64,000 nucleotides of DNA from Bacteroidales bacterium (lineage in GTDB: Bacteria; Bacteroidota; Bacteroidia; Bacteroidales; Paludibacteraceae), in assembly GCA_022783865.1 (NCBI GenBank), contig JALFYY010000012.1, forward strand, positions 1-64,000. Direction: 5' to 3'. The notes beneath the pieces are model-generated. The model did no database searches, had not been told where the DNA came from, and worked only from the letters and a program-made list of their open reading frames with translations. Positions 8,309 through 17,346 of this stretch are shown in pieces. Each line of letters opens with the position of its first letter. The stretch's first letter is position 1. The translations under genes and the position numbers were made by a program.

Positions 8309-10065
8309 TGCAACTGACCGATTTTCTACCGACAACCAAGAAGGAGTTGGAACTCCGGGGATGGGATGAAGTGGATGTGATTCTCTTTTCAGGAGACGCA
8401 TATATCGACCATCCTTCTTTTGGTGCGGCTGTAATCGGTCGTACATTGGAAGCACAGGGTTTGCGTGTGGCTATCGTACCACAGCCTGATTGGCGGGGAG
8501 ACTATCGTGACTTCAAGAAATTAGGTCGTCCGCGTTTGTTCTTTGCCATATCAGCAGGAAGTATGGATTCGATGGTGAATCACTATACTGCCAACCGCCG
8601 TTTGAGAAGTGACGATGCTTATACGCCGGACGGAAGGGCAGGTATGCGCCCTGATTATTGTACTGTTACTTATGCCAAGATAATCAAAGAACTATATCCC
8701 GATGTCCCTTTGGTGATAGGCGGCATAGAGGCTTCCATGCGTCGCTTGACGCATTACGATTATTGGTCGGACCGTCTGATGCCGAGTATATTGGTGGACA
8801 GCAGGGCAGATTTGCTCATTTACGGAATGGGGGAGAAACCTGTTATCGAATTGGTGCACCGTTTGCAAAATGCTAAAGAACAAGGTTTTCCGCATGATAT
8901 TCCGCAGACGGCATATGTAGCCCATACTCAGCCGAAAGAGGGTATAAGGTTGCACTCTTATGAAGAATGTCAATGCGATAAACGTGCTTATGCCGAGAAT
9001 TTCCGATGGGTGGAAGAACAGTCGAACACTATTTCTGCACAACTGTTGTGGCAGCAAACAGGGCATAATTATGTAGTGGTCAATCCGCCTTATCCGCCGA
9101 TGACAACGGAAGAAATCGACGCTTCTTTCGATTTGCCTTATACCCGTCTGCCTCATCCCAAGTATAAAAACAAGACTATACCGGCGTATGAAATGATACG
9201 CTTTTCGGTGAATCTGCATCGGGGTTGCTTTGGCGGTTGCTCGTTCTGTACTATTTCCGCCCATCAGGGCAAACATATTGCTTCCCGCAGTAAAGAATCG
9301 ATTATGCGAGAGATAGAGAAGATAGCGCAACTGCCTGACTTCAAGGGTTATCTGAGTGACTTGGGAGGTCCTTCCGCCAATATGTATATGATGCACGGCA
9401 AAGACCTTTCGCTTTGTGACCGTTGTAAACGCCCGTCGTGTATCCAACCCAAGATTTGCAAAAACCTCAATGCTGATTTTGGTCCGCTATTGGATATCTA
9501 CCGCAGTGTGGATAGTCTGCCTTATATCAAGAAGGCTTTTGTAGGAAGTGGCGTCCGCTACGATTTATTGTCGGAGGAGTATGCCCGCTGTTTGATTACA
9601 CGGCATGTGTCCGGCAGATTGAAAGTAGCCCCCGAGCATACTTCCGACCGTGTTTTGCGATTGATGCGCAAACCGCCTTTCAGTGAATTTGAACGGTTTC
9701 AACGGTATTTTTGCAAGGTAAACCGGGAAGCAGGTTTGCACCAGCAACTGATTCCTTATTTCATTTCTTCCCATCCGGGGTGTACAACGGAGGATATGGC
9801 AGTGCTGGCGGTAAAGACCAAGCAACTTGACTTCCGTTTGGAGCAAGTGCAGGATTTCACCCCTACACCCATGACGCTTTCTACCGTGATGTATTATACA
9901 GGACTGAATCCTTATACGTTGGAACCTGTGTATGTTGCCCGTACCAAAGAACAGAAATTAGCGCAACGCCAGTTCTTCTTCTGGTACAAACCCGAATATC
10001 GTGCCGCCATACGTAAGGAACTACGCAAGATATCACGTACCGATTTGGAAAACAAACTATTATAA
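8308..10065 (+). CDS. YgiQ family radical SAM protein
   Basis: 585-residue member of the YgiQ family (UPF0313), function unassigned. The radical SAM iron-sulfur motif is HRGCFGGCSFC with C307, C311 and C314; an N-terminal cobalamin-binding-like domain (1-200) and a C-terminal Arg/Lys-rich tail are typical. A further cysteine group, CDRCKRPSC (near 375), is also found in the family. ATG 8308 overlaps the previous stop by one base, the natural translational-coupling start; longer in-frame extension reads into the upstream gene. Confidence 0.9.
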   Translation: MQLTDFLPTTKKELELRGWDEVDVILFSGDAYIDHPSFGAAVIGRTLEAQGLRVAIVPQPDWRGDYRDFKKLGRPRLFFAISAGSMDSMVNHYTANRRLRSDDAYTPDGRAGMRPDYCTVTYAKIIKELYPDVPLVIGGIEASMRRLTHYDYWSDRLMPSILVDSRADLLIYGMGEKPVIELVHRLQNAKEQGFPHDIPQTAYVAHTQPKEGIRLHSYEECQCDKRAYAENFRWVEEQSNTISAQLLWQQTGHNYVVVNPPYPPMTTEEIDASFDLPYTRLPHPKYKNKTIPAYEMIRFSVNLHRGCFGGCSFCTISAHQGKHIASRSKESIMREIEKIAQLPDFKGYLSDLGGPSANMYMMHGKDLSLCDRCKRPSCIQPKICKNLNADFGPLLDIYRSVDSLPYIKKAFVGSGVRYDLLSEEYARCLITRHVSGRLKVAPEHTSDRVLRLMRKPPFSEFERFQRYFCKVNREAGLHQQLIPYFISSHPGCTTEDMAVLAVKTKQLDFRLEQVQDFTPTPMTLSTVMYYTGLNPYTLEPVYVARTKEQKLAQRQFFFWYKPEYRAAIRKELRKISRTDLENKLL

Positions 10066-10093
10066 CCTAACTATAAGAATCAACCATCGCATT

Positions 10094-11065
10094 ATGCAAA
10101 AGAAGAAATATCGTCTGAATCCCGATACGCTTGCTATGGAGCAGGTGAACAACCATTCGTTCAAACACTACGTTAAAATGGGTTTGCTGTACGTATTCAT
10201 CGGTATTGTTACGGGTATCATCTTTTTCTTTCTGTTTTTCTCGTTCTTTCCCTCTCCCCGTGAGGTGCAGGTGGTAAAGGAACGTGACGCATTGAAGACG
10301 CAATATGAATTGCTGTCACGGCAACTCGACCAGATGCAGTTGGTTATGACTGATTTACAGCAGCGTGACGATAATCTGTACCGTGTTTTGTTCCAGACTG
10401 ACCCTATTCCTCTTTCTGTCCGTTTGGGAGCTGTAGGGCAATTGGAATACTACGATTCCATCGTAAAAATGACGAATTGGCAATTGGCTGCCGATATTAC
10501 CCGCAAGGTGGACATATTGGAGAAGGAACTCTATAGTCAAGCCAAATCTTACGATGAAATCGTTGAATTAGCCAAAATCAACGAGGTTCGTATGGATTAC
10601 CTTCCTGCAATCCAGCCTGTGCTGAATAAAGACTTGAAGCGTGTGGCAAGCGGTTACGGCTATCGTGTGGACCCTGTGTATCACACTCGTCGTTTCCACT
10701 CAGGCATGGACTTTACGGCACCTACGGGAACGGATGTTTATGCTACCGGTAACGGTACGATAAGTTTCGTCGGTTGGAAACAAGGGTACGGCAATACGGT
10801 GGTAGTGTCTCACGGTTTCGGCTATACGACACTCTATGCCCATTTGTACAAGCCGTTGGTGAAAAAAGGACAGAAAGTGCATCGTGGTGACGTGATTGCT
10901 TTGGTGGGTAACACGGGTAAGTCAACCGGTCCGCATTTGCACTACGAAGTGCGTTTCAAAGACAAACCGGTTGATCCCCGCAATTTCTATTTCCAAGACT
11001 TGTCGCCTGAGGAGTACGATAAGATGGTACAACTATCGAATAATTTCGGTAATCTGCTGGACTAA
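10094..11065 (+). CDS. M23 (LytM-type) peptidoglycan endopeptidase, membrane anchored
   Basis: 323-residue protein with a cytoplasmic N-terminus, one membrane segment (about 30-52), a coiled-coil stretch (about 60-110) and a C-terminal M23 domain. The zinc residues are present: HSGMDF (H-x3-D) and the HLHYEV motif in GPHLHYEV. The architecture (TM, coiled coil, M23) fits division-associated hydrolases or their activators. It follows ygiQ after 28 bases. Start at 10094 is chosen because upstream in-frame codons overlap the ygiQ coding sequence and are poorly conserved in character. Confidence 0.9.
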   Translation: MQKKKYRLNPDTLAMEQVNNHSFKHYVKMGLLYVFIGIVTGIIFFFLFFSFFPSPREVQVVKERDALKTQYELLSRQLDQMQLVMTDLQQRDDNLYRVLFQTDPIPLSVRLGAVGQLEYYDSIVKMTNWQLAADITRKVDILEKELYSQAKSYDEIVELAKINEVRMDYLPAIQPVLNKDLKRVASGYGYRVDPVYHTRRFHSGMDFTAPTGTDVYATGNGTISFVGWKQGYGNTVVVSHGFGYTTLYAHLYKPLVKKGQKVHRGDVIALVGNTGKSTGPHLHYEVRFKDKPVDPRNFYFQDLSPEEYDKMVQLSNNFGNLLD

Positions 11066-11118
11066 GCGATTGATATTTAATATCTAATGTTTGGTATCCA
11101 ATAGTTGCTCTAACAAAA

Positions 11119-11272
11119 GCGTAAAGGTAGCGTAAGGGTAGCTGAATAACCTAATAATAACCTAATAATTGTATCTGCGGGGATGCTTATTGTATGCTTA
11201 TTGTATGCTGAATCACCAAGTAATCACCAAATAATCACCAAATAATCACCAAATAACGGTAACTGTGCGGTA
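11119..11272. repeat. second 14-unit 11-bp array, inverted relative to 2467-2620
   Basis: 154 bases divide into 14 units of 11 bp: two GCGTAARGGTA (11119-11140), GCTGAATAACC and TAATAATAACC, a transition unit pair, two identical GCTTATTGTAT (11185-11206), GCTGAATCACC, AAGTAATCACC, two AAATAATCACC, then AAATAACGGTA and ACTGTGCGGTA. The reverse complement of 11152-11340 matches about 2384-2580 almost base for base. The GCGTAARGGTA pair has no counterpart in the first copy, so an unrelated unit has joined the same register. Confidence 0.85.
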
Positions 11273-11316
11273 TGATAATGATATGTGGATGAGCAGGCAT
11301 TATCATTATAAGACAA

Positions 11317-11473
11317 AGTGACGGGATACGTCCCGTCACTACAATGTATTATCGGGCAAAGGAGACGATGTACACATCGTCTCTACAAAGCACGGGAATT
11401 GAAAGAAACACAGCACACAACGTCTCTACAATACAAGACTGAATCCTTTAGACGTGATAAATCGCATCTCTAC
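11317..11473. repeat. family A palindromes in inverted order
   Basis: 11317-11340 is a perfect 10-bp hairpin (AGTGACGGGA/TCCCGTCACT, loop TACG). 11362-11383 has GAGACGATGT/ACATCGTCTC, the same arms as 2296-2317. 11421-11429 (CGTCTCTAC) and 11449-11473 are reverse-strand GTAGAGAYG elements. The set contains the same modules as 2293-2405 but in a rearranged order, so it was not a single simple duplication. Confidence 0.7.
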
Positions 11474-11517
11474 AATAGTACTTTACCGGACAACAATGTT
11501 TTTTTATGGGCTTTTAT

Positions 11518-11548
11518 TTGTATTATTGAATAGAAATACTTATCTTTG
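11518..11548 (+). promoter_or_regulatory. sppA promoter
   Basis: TTG at 11518-11520 (in TTTG) and TATCTTTG at 11541-11548, 20 bases apart: a full match to the Bacteroidota consensus. Confidence 0.85.
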
Positions 11549-11554
11549 CTGTCG

Positions 11555-11743
11555 CATTCTATGTTGCCGAATGTGCCTTTGCTTGAAAGACAGAAAGCGG
11601 GCTGTTGCGGAATGCCACGAGAATGCCAAAAGAGCCGGACGTGGGTGCTCCGGTGCAGCTCACAATACACAATGGTAGAGCACTAACATGCTAAAGAACA
11701 ATACAATAACAATCAGATTGCAATCGGATAATAATAAGAGAGT
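11555..11743 (+). promoter_or_regulatory. long structured leader of sppA
   Basis: About 190 nt separate the predicted transcript start from the sppA ATG, with no credible ORF. It can form CCGGA (11635-11639) with TCCGG (11649-11653), supported by GAGC/GCTC, or alternatively GTGCTC (11645-11650) with GAGCAC (11678-11683). The two cannot coexist. The segment TGGTAGAGCAC resembles a tRNA D-arm but no anticodon or T arm follows. Regulation is a guess. Confidence 0.35.
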
Positions 11744-13495
11744 ATGAAACAATTCTTGAAATATACATTGGCGACCTTGTGCGGTTTGCTCTTGTTCGGC
11801 TTGTTGCAGGTCGTATTTTTCTTCACGTTTATAGGTGCTATTGCGGGAATGAGCGAGACGACGACCGTTTTGGAGGGGTACTCCGTTTACCATATCCGCC
11901 TTACGGGAACGCTGTCAGAACGTGTTGCGGACGATACTTTCATGTCGCTTCTATCACAAGCATCGGGGCAGGAAACGCCACAACAACTGGGTTTGGACGA
12001 CCTGCTGCGCAATATTCGTTTGGCGAAGGAAAATGACAATATAACCGGTATTTATCTGGAGGGAGGTAATCTGAGTGCCGGTTATGCGTCGTTGCAAGAA
12101 TTGCGCCATGCACTGCAGGATTTCAAGGAATCGGGCAAGTTCGTAGTGGCTTACGCCGACAGCTATTCGCAGTCGAACTATTATCTGGCTTCGGTAGCGG
12201 ATTCCGTTTATTTGAATGCGCACGGCTCGCTTTCGTGGTCGGGCTTGTCATCGAATGTGACATTCTATTCCCGTGCTTTGGAAAAGTTGGGCGTAGAAAT
12301 GCAGGTAGTGAAAGTTGGTACGTTCAAATCGGCAGTAGAGCCCTATATTCTCACCAAGATGAGTGAGGCTAACCGTTTGCAAACGAAGACGATGCTTGAC
12401 GATATATGGGATGTGGTGACGACTGATGTTGCGCAGAGCCGCCATGTGTCGGTAGAACAACTCAATTACTTGGCAGACAGATATTTGCTGCTCCGTCCGG
12501 CAGAGGAAATTGCAGCGTCGGGATTGATTGATTCGTTGGTATATGAGCAAGACATGACGAAGATTTTGAGCGATTTGGCTTGCTTCGGTATTCCAGACAA
12601 CTATCATTTGGTTTCCCACAGCGCTATGTTGAAAGTGCCGGAAGCCAAGCAAAAATACGAGAAAAACAAGATTGCCGTTATCTATGCGGAGGGCAGTATC
12701 ACCGATGCGGAAGGCGACGGGATAGTAGGTAAGAAGATGGTTGAAACCATCGACAAAGTGGCGGACAAGGACAATGTGAAAGCCGTGGTATTGCGTGTGA
12801 ATTCGCCGGGTGGCAGTGCATACGCTTCAGAGCAGATTTGGCATGCCTTGAACTTGCTTAAACAGAAGAAACCGCTGATTGTTTCGATGGGCGATTATGC
12901 CGCATCAGGCGGCTATTATATTTCTTGTATGGCTGATTCGATATTCTTGCAGGAAAATACACTGACGGGCAGTATCGGCATCTTCGGTTTGATTCCGAAT
13001 TTCGCAGGACTGAGCCGGAAATTGGGTATTGATTACGATGGCGTTTCGACCCATCGTTTGGGAAGTACGAATGCAGATATGGTTCTCCGTGGTATGAATC
13101 CGGAACAGCGCGCCTTGATGCAGGGAGAAATCAATCGCGGTTACGAACTGTTTGTTTCGCGTTGTGCCGAAGGGCGGAAGATGACGGTTGCCGAGATTAA
13201 AGCAATTGCCGAAGGGCGAGTTTGGAGTGGTCAGCGTGCCATAGAAATCGGTTTGGCGGATGCAGTGGGAGATATCCGTACGGCTATTGCCGCCGCTGCC
13301 GGTAAAGCAGGATTGGAAACGTACGATATTGTGACTTATCCCAAGTTGACGGATGACCTGACGAAACTGATGGAAGCGCTGTCGGGTACATCAGTGAAAG
13401 AACGCCGTTTGTTGGAGCAATTGCGTCAGATAGAGCAACTTGCCGAGCAGCCGAGTCTGCAAGCGCGGTTGCCGTTTGAAATATCAATCAAGTAA
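11744..13495 (+). CDS. sppA: signal peptide peptidase SppA, 67 kDa type
   Basis: 583-residue membrane-anchored serine protease that degrades cleaved signal peptides at the periplasmic face. One N-terminal membrane helix (about 8-35) is followed by tandem S49 domains. The catalytic lysine is K195 (VGTFKSAVEPY) in the N-terminal repeat and the nucleophile is S388 (DYAASGGYYIS) in the C-terminal repeat, the usual split site of the long form. NSPGGSAYASE at 353-363 is the oxyanion/substrate strand. It begins an apparent operon with lpxK and the phosphorylase gene, a neighbourhood conserved in Bacteroidales. Confidence 0.95.
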   Translation: MKQFLKYTLATLCGLLLFGLLQVVFFFTFIGAIAGMSETTTVLEGYSVYHIRLTGTLSERVADDTFMSLLSQASGQETPQQLGLDDLLRNIRLAKENDNITGIYLEGGNLSAGYASLQELRHALQDFKESGKFVVAYADSYSQSNYYLASVADSVYLNAHGSLSWSGLSSNVTFYSRALEKLGVEMQVVKVGTFKSAVEPYILTKMSEANRLQTKTMLDDIWDVVTTDVAQSRHVSVEQLNYLADRYLLLRPAEEIAASGLIDSLVYEQDMTKILSDLACFGIPDNYHLVSHSAMLKVPEAKQKYEKNKIAVIYAEGSITDAEGDGIVGKKMVETIDKVADKDNVKAVVLRVNSPGGSAYASEQIWHALNLLKQKKPLIVSMGDYAASGGYYISCMADSIFLQENTLTGSIGIFGLIPNFAGLSRKLGIDYDGVSTHRLGSTNADMVLRGMNPEQRALMQGEINRGYELFVSRCAEGRKMTVAEIKAIAEGRVWSGQRAIEIGLADAVGDIRTAIAAAAGKAGLETYDIVTYPKLTDDLTKLMEALSGTSVKERRLLEQLRQIEQLAEQPSLQARLPFEISIK

Positions 13496-13510
13496 GAAAA
13501 TGTGCATCGT

Positions 13511-14557
13511 ATGGTAGTATTTCGCATGATAGCTTCTTGGATCTACGGCATTGCCGTAGGACTGCGCAATTTGCTATACGATGAGAAGGTGCTGCGCTCT
13601 TCAACGGTTGCGATACCTACGATTTGTGTCGGGAACCTGGCAGTTGGCGGTACCGGCAAAACGCCGCATACGGAATACCTGCTCGGTTTGTTGCAAGGGC
13701 GTTTCAAAGTGGCGGTTTTGTCACGCGGTTATAAGCGCAAGACCAAAGGATTCCGGTTGGCAGATGAACATTCTACGGCTGTTACCATCGGTGATGAACC
13801 CATGCAGATTCATTTGAATTTCCCGAATGCTATTGTGGCGGTGTCGGAAAACCGTGTGCATGGAATACATAAACTGATGCAGCTTTATCCTGATTTGCAA
13901 GTGATTATCTTGGACGATGCTTATCAACATCGCTCTTTGCGATGTGGATTTGAGTTGCTGCTTACGTCTGCCGACAATCTGTTTACCAACGACCATCTTT
14001 TGCCTTGGGGCAGATTGCGCGAAGATGCAAGACAAAGTTCGAGAGCTGCTGCCGTGGTAGTAACCAAGTGTCCGGATACGATGCGACCTATTGATAAACG
14101 CATTATTGATACTTCGTTGAAGCTGCTCCCGTATCAACGTTTGTATTTCTCCAAGATGCAATACGGGGAAATGCAACCGGTATTTACTTCAGTAGAACCA
14201 GACTCCATTGCCGAACCGAAACGACCTTTGATTTTGGCAGGTATAGCCAATCCTTTGCCTTTTATCGATTTCCTGCACAGGACATATCCCAATGCTCCAC
14301 AATTGTTATTTGGCGACCATCACGCATTCAGCAAGCGGGATATGCAACGCTTGGAGCAACTATTTAATAATGAACGATGCGATGCCATTATTACTACACA
14401 GAAAGATGCTGTCCGTTTGGTGGAGACTCCGTCTTTCCCTGATGCATTGAAACTGCATACTTTCTTTGTGCCGATAACGGTGGATTTCGCAGAAAACACA
14501 GAAATGTTTAACAATCAAATTATATCCTATGTTACAGAAAATAACCGAAACCGCTAA
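13511..14557 (+). CDS. lpxK: tetraacyldisaccharide 4'-kinase LpxK
   Basis: Inner-membrane kinase that phosphorylates the 4' position of the lipid A disaccharide, the step making lipid IVA. The P-loop GNLAVGGTGKT is near the N-terminus, followed by LSRGYKRKT, the IILDDAYQHR motif and TTQKDAVR, all LpxK hallmarks. Three starts are possible: GTG 13502, ATG 13511 and ATG 13526. I chose 13511 as the first ATG; all keep the conserved core. It starts within 16 bases of the sppA stop and its end overlaps the next gene by 29 bases, so translation is probably coupled. Confidence 0.93.
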   Translation: MVVFRMIASWIYGIAVGLRNLLYDEKVLRSSTVAIPTICVGNLAVGGTGKTPHTEYLLGLLQGRFKVAVLSRGYKRKTKGFRLADEHSTAVTIGDEPMQIHLNFPNAIVAVSENRVHGIHKLMQLYPDLQVIILDDAYQHRSLRCGFELLLTSADNLFTNDHLLPWGRLREDARQSSRAAAVVVTKCPDTMRPIDKRIIDTSLKLLPYQRLYFSKMQYGEMQPVFTSVEPDSIAEPKRPLILAGIANPLPFIDFLHRTYPNAPQLLFGDHHAFSKRDMQRLEQLFNNERCDAIITTQKDAVRLVETPSFPDALKLHTFFVPITVDFAENTEMFNNQIISYVTENNRNR

Positions 14558-15341
14558 CTACTTGCGGTCTGTCATGAAAACACAACCCAAGGTGGGTATC
14601 ATTTTGGGTACAGGTTTGGGAAATTTAGCAACACAAATAACCGATGCACAGGAATTGCCTTACGAAACCATTCCTAATTTCCCCGTTTCTACAGTTGAAG
14701 GTCATTCCGGCAAACTGATTGTGGGCAAATTGGGCGGAGTGGATGTATTGGCTATGAAAGGCCGTTTTCATTACTACGAAGGCTACGATATGGCGCATGT
14801 TACTTTCCCGGTACGTGTGATGAAGATGTTGGGTATTGAGACACTTTTGGTTTCGAATGCGTCGGGTGGTGTGAATCCGGATTTCGAAATCGGTGAACTG
14901 ATGATTATTACCGACCACATCAATCTCTTCCCTGAGAATCCTTTGCGCGGCAAGAACTATGACGAATTAGGTCCCCGTTTCCCGGATATGCATGCCGTTT
15001 ATGATCCGGAATTGGTGGCAAAAGCCAAAGCTATTGCCGCTAAACACAACATCTGTGTGAAAGAAGGCGTTTATGTAGGCACACAAGGGCCTACTTTCGA
15101 AACTCCTGCAGAATATGTTTATTTCCGTGTGATTGGCGGTGATGCCGTAGGTATGTCAACTGTACCGGAGACTATAGTGGCGCACCATATGGGTATGCGT
15201 GTATTCGGTATATCCATTATTACAGATTTGGGTGTTCCCGGCAAGATTGTGGAAGTAAGTCATGAAGAGGTTCAGGAGATTGGCAATATCAAACAACCGC
15301 TGATGACGCTGATTATGACCGAACTTATTCAGTCGCTCTAA
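14529..15341 (+). CDS. purine nucleoside phosphorylase
   Basis: 270-residue trimeric-type (PNP/MTAP family) enzyme that splits inosine and guanosine with phosphate to base and ribose 1-phosphate, for purine salvage. Family motifs are present: IILGTGLGNLA (phosphate loop), VEGHSGKLIVG, KGRFHYYEGYD, VSNASGGVNP, GPTFETPAEY and GDAVGMSTVPE. The start lies inside the last 29 bases of lpxK in another frame. A strong hairpin follows the stop. Confidence 0.95.
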   Translation: MLQKITETANYLRSVMKTQPKVGIILGTGLGNLATQITDAQELPYETIPNFPVSTVEGHSGKLIVGKLGGVDVLAMKGRFHYYEGYDMAHVTFPVRVMKMLGIETLLVSNASGGVNPDFEIGELMIITDHINLFPENPLRGKNYDELGPRFPDMHAVYDPELVAKAKAIAAKHNICVKEGVYVGTQGPTFETPAEYVYFRVIGGDAVGMSTVPETIVAHHMGMRVFGISIITDLGVPGKIVEVSHEEVQEIGNIKQPLMTLIMTELIQSL

Positions 15342-15386
15342 ACGGTGATTGCTGGTCAGAACCATTGATATAAAATATTGAAAGAC

Positions 15387-15427
15387 ACTCTATAAGATTG
15401 CCCCAACCTTTGGCAGTCTTATAGAGT
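15387..15427 (+). promoter_or_regulatory. strong hairpin between phosphorylase and MsbA genes
   Basis: An 11-bp perfect stem (15387-15397 with 15417-15427, arms ACTCTATAAGA/TCTTATAGAGT) is extended by TGCC/GGCA (15399-15402 with 15412-15415). No T-run follows, so it is not a standard terminator; it could stabilise the upstream mRNA end or control entry into the exporter gene 24 bases later. Confidence 0.55.
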
Positions 15428-15450
15428 ACTATTGTCAGACTACACAAACT

Positions 15451-17307
15451 ATGCAATTCGCTCGACTCATACGCCGATTCATTCCGCCTTACAAAGGGCA
15501 ACTCGCACTTAATATCTTCTTTAATTTGCTCAGTACGGTACTGAGTTTGTTCAGTTTTGCTGCCATTATTCCTGTTTTGCAAATCCTGTTCGGTATTGAC
15601 GAAACGCACTTGGAGCATATAGCCGTTTCGTTTTCGATGCCATTGGAGGACTTTTTTGCTGCTTTGAAGAACAATATCTTTTTCTTTCTGCAAGAGCAGA
15701 TTGCCGCTCGTGGTGCCGGATGGGTATTGTTTTTATTGGGCTTGTTTTTGGTGCTGATGACGTTGCTCAAATGCGGAACGGCATGGTTGGCATCGTACTA
15801 TATGATTCCTATCCGTACAGGCGTTTTGCGTGACTTGCGGCGCGACTTGTTCAATAAGGTAGTGTCGCTTCCTATCGGATTTTTCACGGAAGAGAAGAAG
15901 GGTGATATCATGTCGCGTATGACCAACGATGTGCAAGAAGTGGAAGTCAGTATAATGGCGTCGTTGGATATGGTGTTCAAGGACCCGATTATGATTTTTA
16001 TCTATCTTCTGACGCTCTTTGTGCTGTCTTGGAAGTTGACTTTGTTTGTGCTTATCTTGCTTCCTATCAGTGGTTGGCTTATAGGTCGTGTGGGTAAGAC
16101 ATTGAAGCAGCGTTCCACCAAAGGGCAGGAACAGACAGCTGAGATACTGACGCAAATAGAAGAAACATTAGGCGGCTTGCGTGTTGTGAAAGCTTTTAAT
16201 GCAGAGCAGAAACTCAAGGACCGTTTTGCCCGTTTGAACGAAGATACACGCCGTACGTTCAATCGTTTGCACCGTCGTTATATGTTGGCGCATCCTGTGA
16301 GTGAATTCATGGGAACAGCCGTGATAGCTATCTTGCTGTGGTATGGTGGCGGATTGATTCTCTCGAGTAGTTCTTCGATCAGTGCTCCTGAGTTCATTTA
16401 TTATCTCGTTATTTTCTATTCGATTATCAATCCTGCAAAGGACCTTACTCGTGCTTCATATAGTATCCGCAAAGGTGTTGCTTCGTTGGAGCGTATAGAT
16501 AAAGTGTTGCAAACTGAATCTGCAATCAAAGAACCCCTGCAGCCGGTTCCGATGGTACAATGGACAAAGGCTTCGGACGATATGACGCCTTTTATTGAAT
16601 ATCGTGATGTATGTTTTCATTATAATACGGGACGTCCGATTCTCAAGCATATTAATCTGAGTATCAAACAAGGACAGGCTGTCGCTTTGGTGGGGCAATC
16701 TGGTTCCGGCAAAACAACGATGGTGGATTTATTGCCTCGTTTTTATGATGTTATTTCCGGCGGAATCTATATTAACGGTCAGAATATCAAAGATGTATGC
16801 ACTACTGATTTGCGCAGTCTGATGGGCAATGTCAATCAGGAAGCTATCCTTTTCAACGATACTTTCTACAATAATATTACTTTCGGTGTGGAGAATGCCA
16901 CCATGGATGAGGTTGTGGCGGCTGCCCGTATTGCCAATGCCCACGATTTTATTATGGCAACGCCCGATGGTTATCAAACCAATATCGGTGACCGTGGTTC
17001 ACGGCTTTCGGGCGGACAACGTCAGCGTATTTCTATTGCACGTGCTATCCTGAAGAATCCTCCTATTCTTATCCTTGACGAAGCCACTTCAGCATTGGAT
17101 ACAGAGTCTGAAAAATTAGTGCAGGAGGCTTTGGATAATTTGATGAGTAATCGTACCACATTGGTTGTAGCACACCGATTGTCAACAATTAAGAATGCCG
17201 ACCTTATCTGTGTGATGCACGAAGGAGAGATTGTAGAAATGGGGCGTCACGACGAGCTGCTTGCCAAGCATGGTTATTATGCCCACTTGGTAGAAATGCA
17301 GCAATAA
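15451..17307 (+). CDS. MsbA-like lipid/drug ABC exporter
   Basis: 618-residue half-transporter with the ABC exporter layout: six membrane helices (about 20-345) then a nucleotide-binding domain (about 370-615). Walker A is GQSGSGKT, the signature is LSGGQRQR, Walker B is ILILDEATSALD and the H-loop is VVAHRLST. The position next to lpxK and similarity to the lipid A-core flippase class suggest lipid A export, but the class also contains multidrug exporters; substrate is inferred. The extended periplasmic loop between helices 1 and 2 (about 48-85) is common in Bacteroidota versions. Confidence 0.88.
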   Translation: MQFARLIRRFIPPYKGQLALNIFFNLLSTVLSLFSFAAIIPVLQILFGIDETHLEHIAVSFSMPLEDFFAALKNNIFFFLQEQIAARGAGWVLFLLGLFLVLMTLLKCGTAWLASYYMIPIRTGVLRDLRRDLFNKVVSLPIGFFTEEKKGDIMSRMTNDVQEVEVSIMASLDMVFKDPIMIFIYLLTLFVLSWKLTLFVLILLPISGWLIGRVGKTLKQRSTKGQEQTAEILTQIEETLGGLRVVKAFNAEQKLKDRFARLNEDTRRTFNRLHRRYMLAHPVSEFMGTAVIAILLWYGGGLILSSSSSISAPEFIYYLVIFYSIINPAKDLTRASYSIRKGVASLERIDKVLQTESAIKEPLQPVPMVQWTKASDDMTPFIEYRDVCFHYNTGRPILKHINLSIKQGQAVALVGQSGSGKTTMVDLLPRFYDVISGGIYINGQNIKDVCTTDLRSLMGNVNQEAILFNDTFYNNITFGVENATMDEVVAAARIANAHDFIMATPDGYQTNIGDRGSRLSGGQRQRISIARAILKNPPILILDEATSALDTESEKLVQEALDNLMSNRTTLVVAHRLSTIKNADLICVMHEGEIVEMGRHDELLAKHGYYAHLVEMQQ

Positions 17308-17346
17308 TGGTGCTGTATTGTGTAAAAAGGTCGGTGAAAAGGCTGT

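Noticed and set aside
11641..11700. Possible tRNA gene (TGGTAGAGCAC looks like a D-arm)
   Set aside because: No anticodon stem, no T-loop GGTTCGAATCC-like segment and no acceptor pairing follow.
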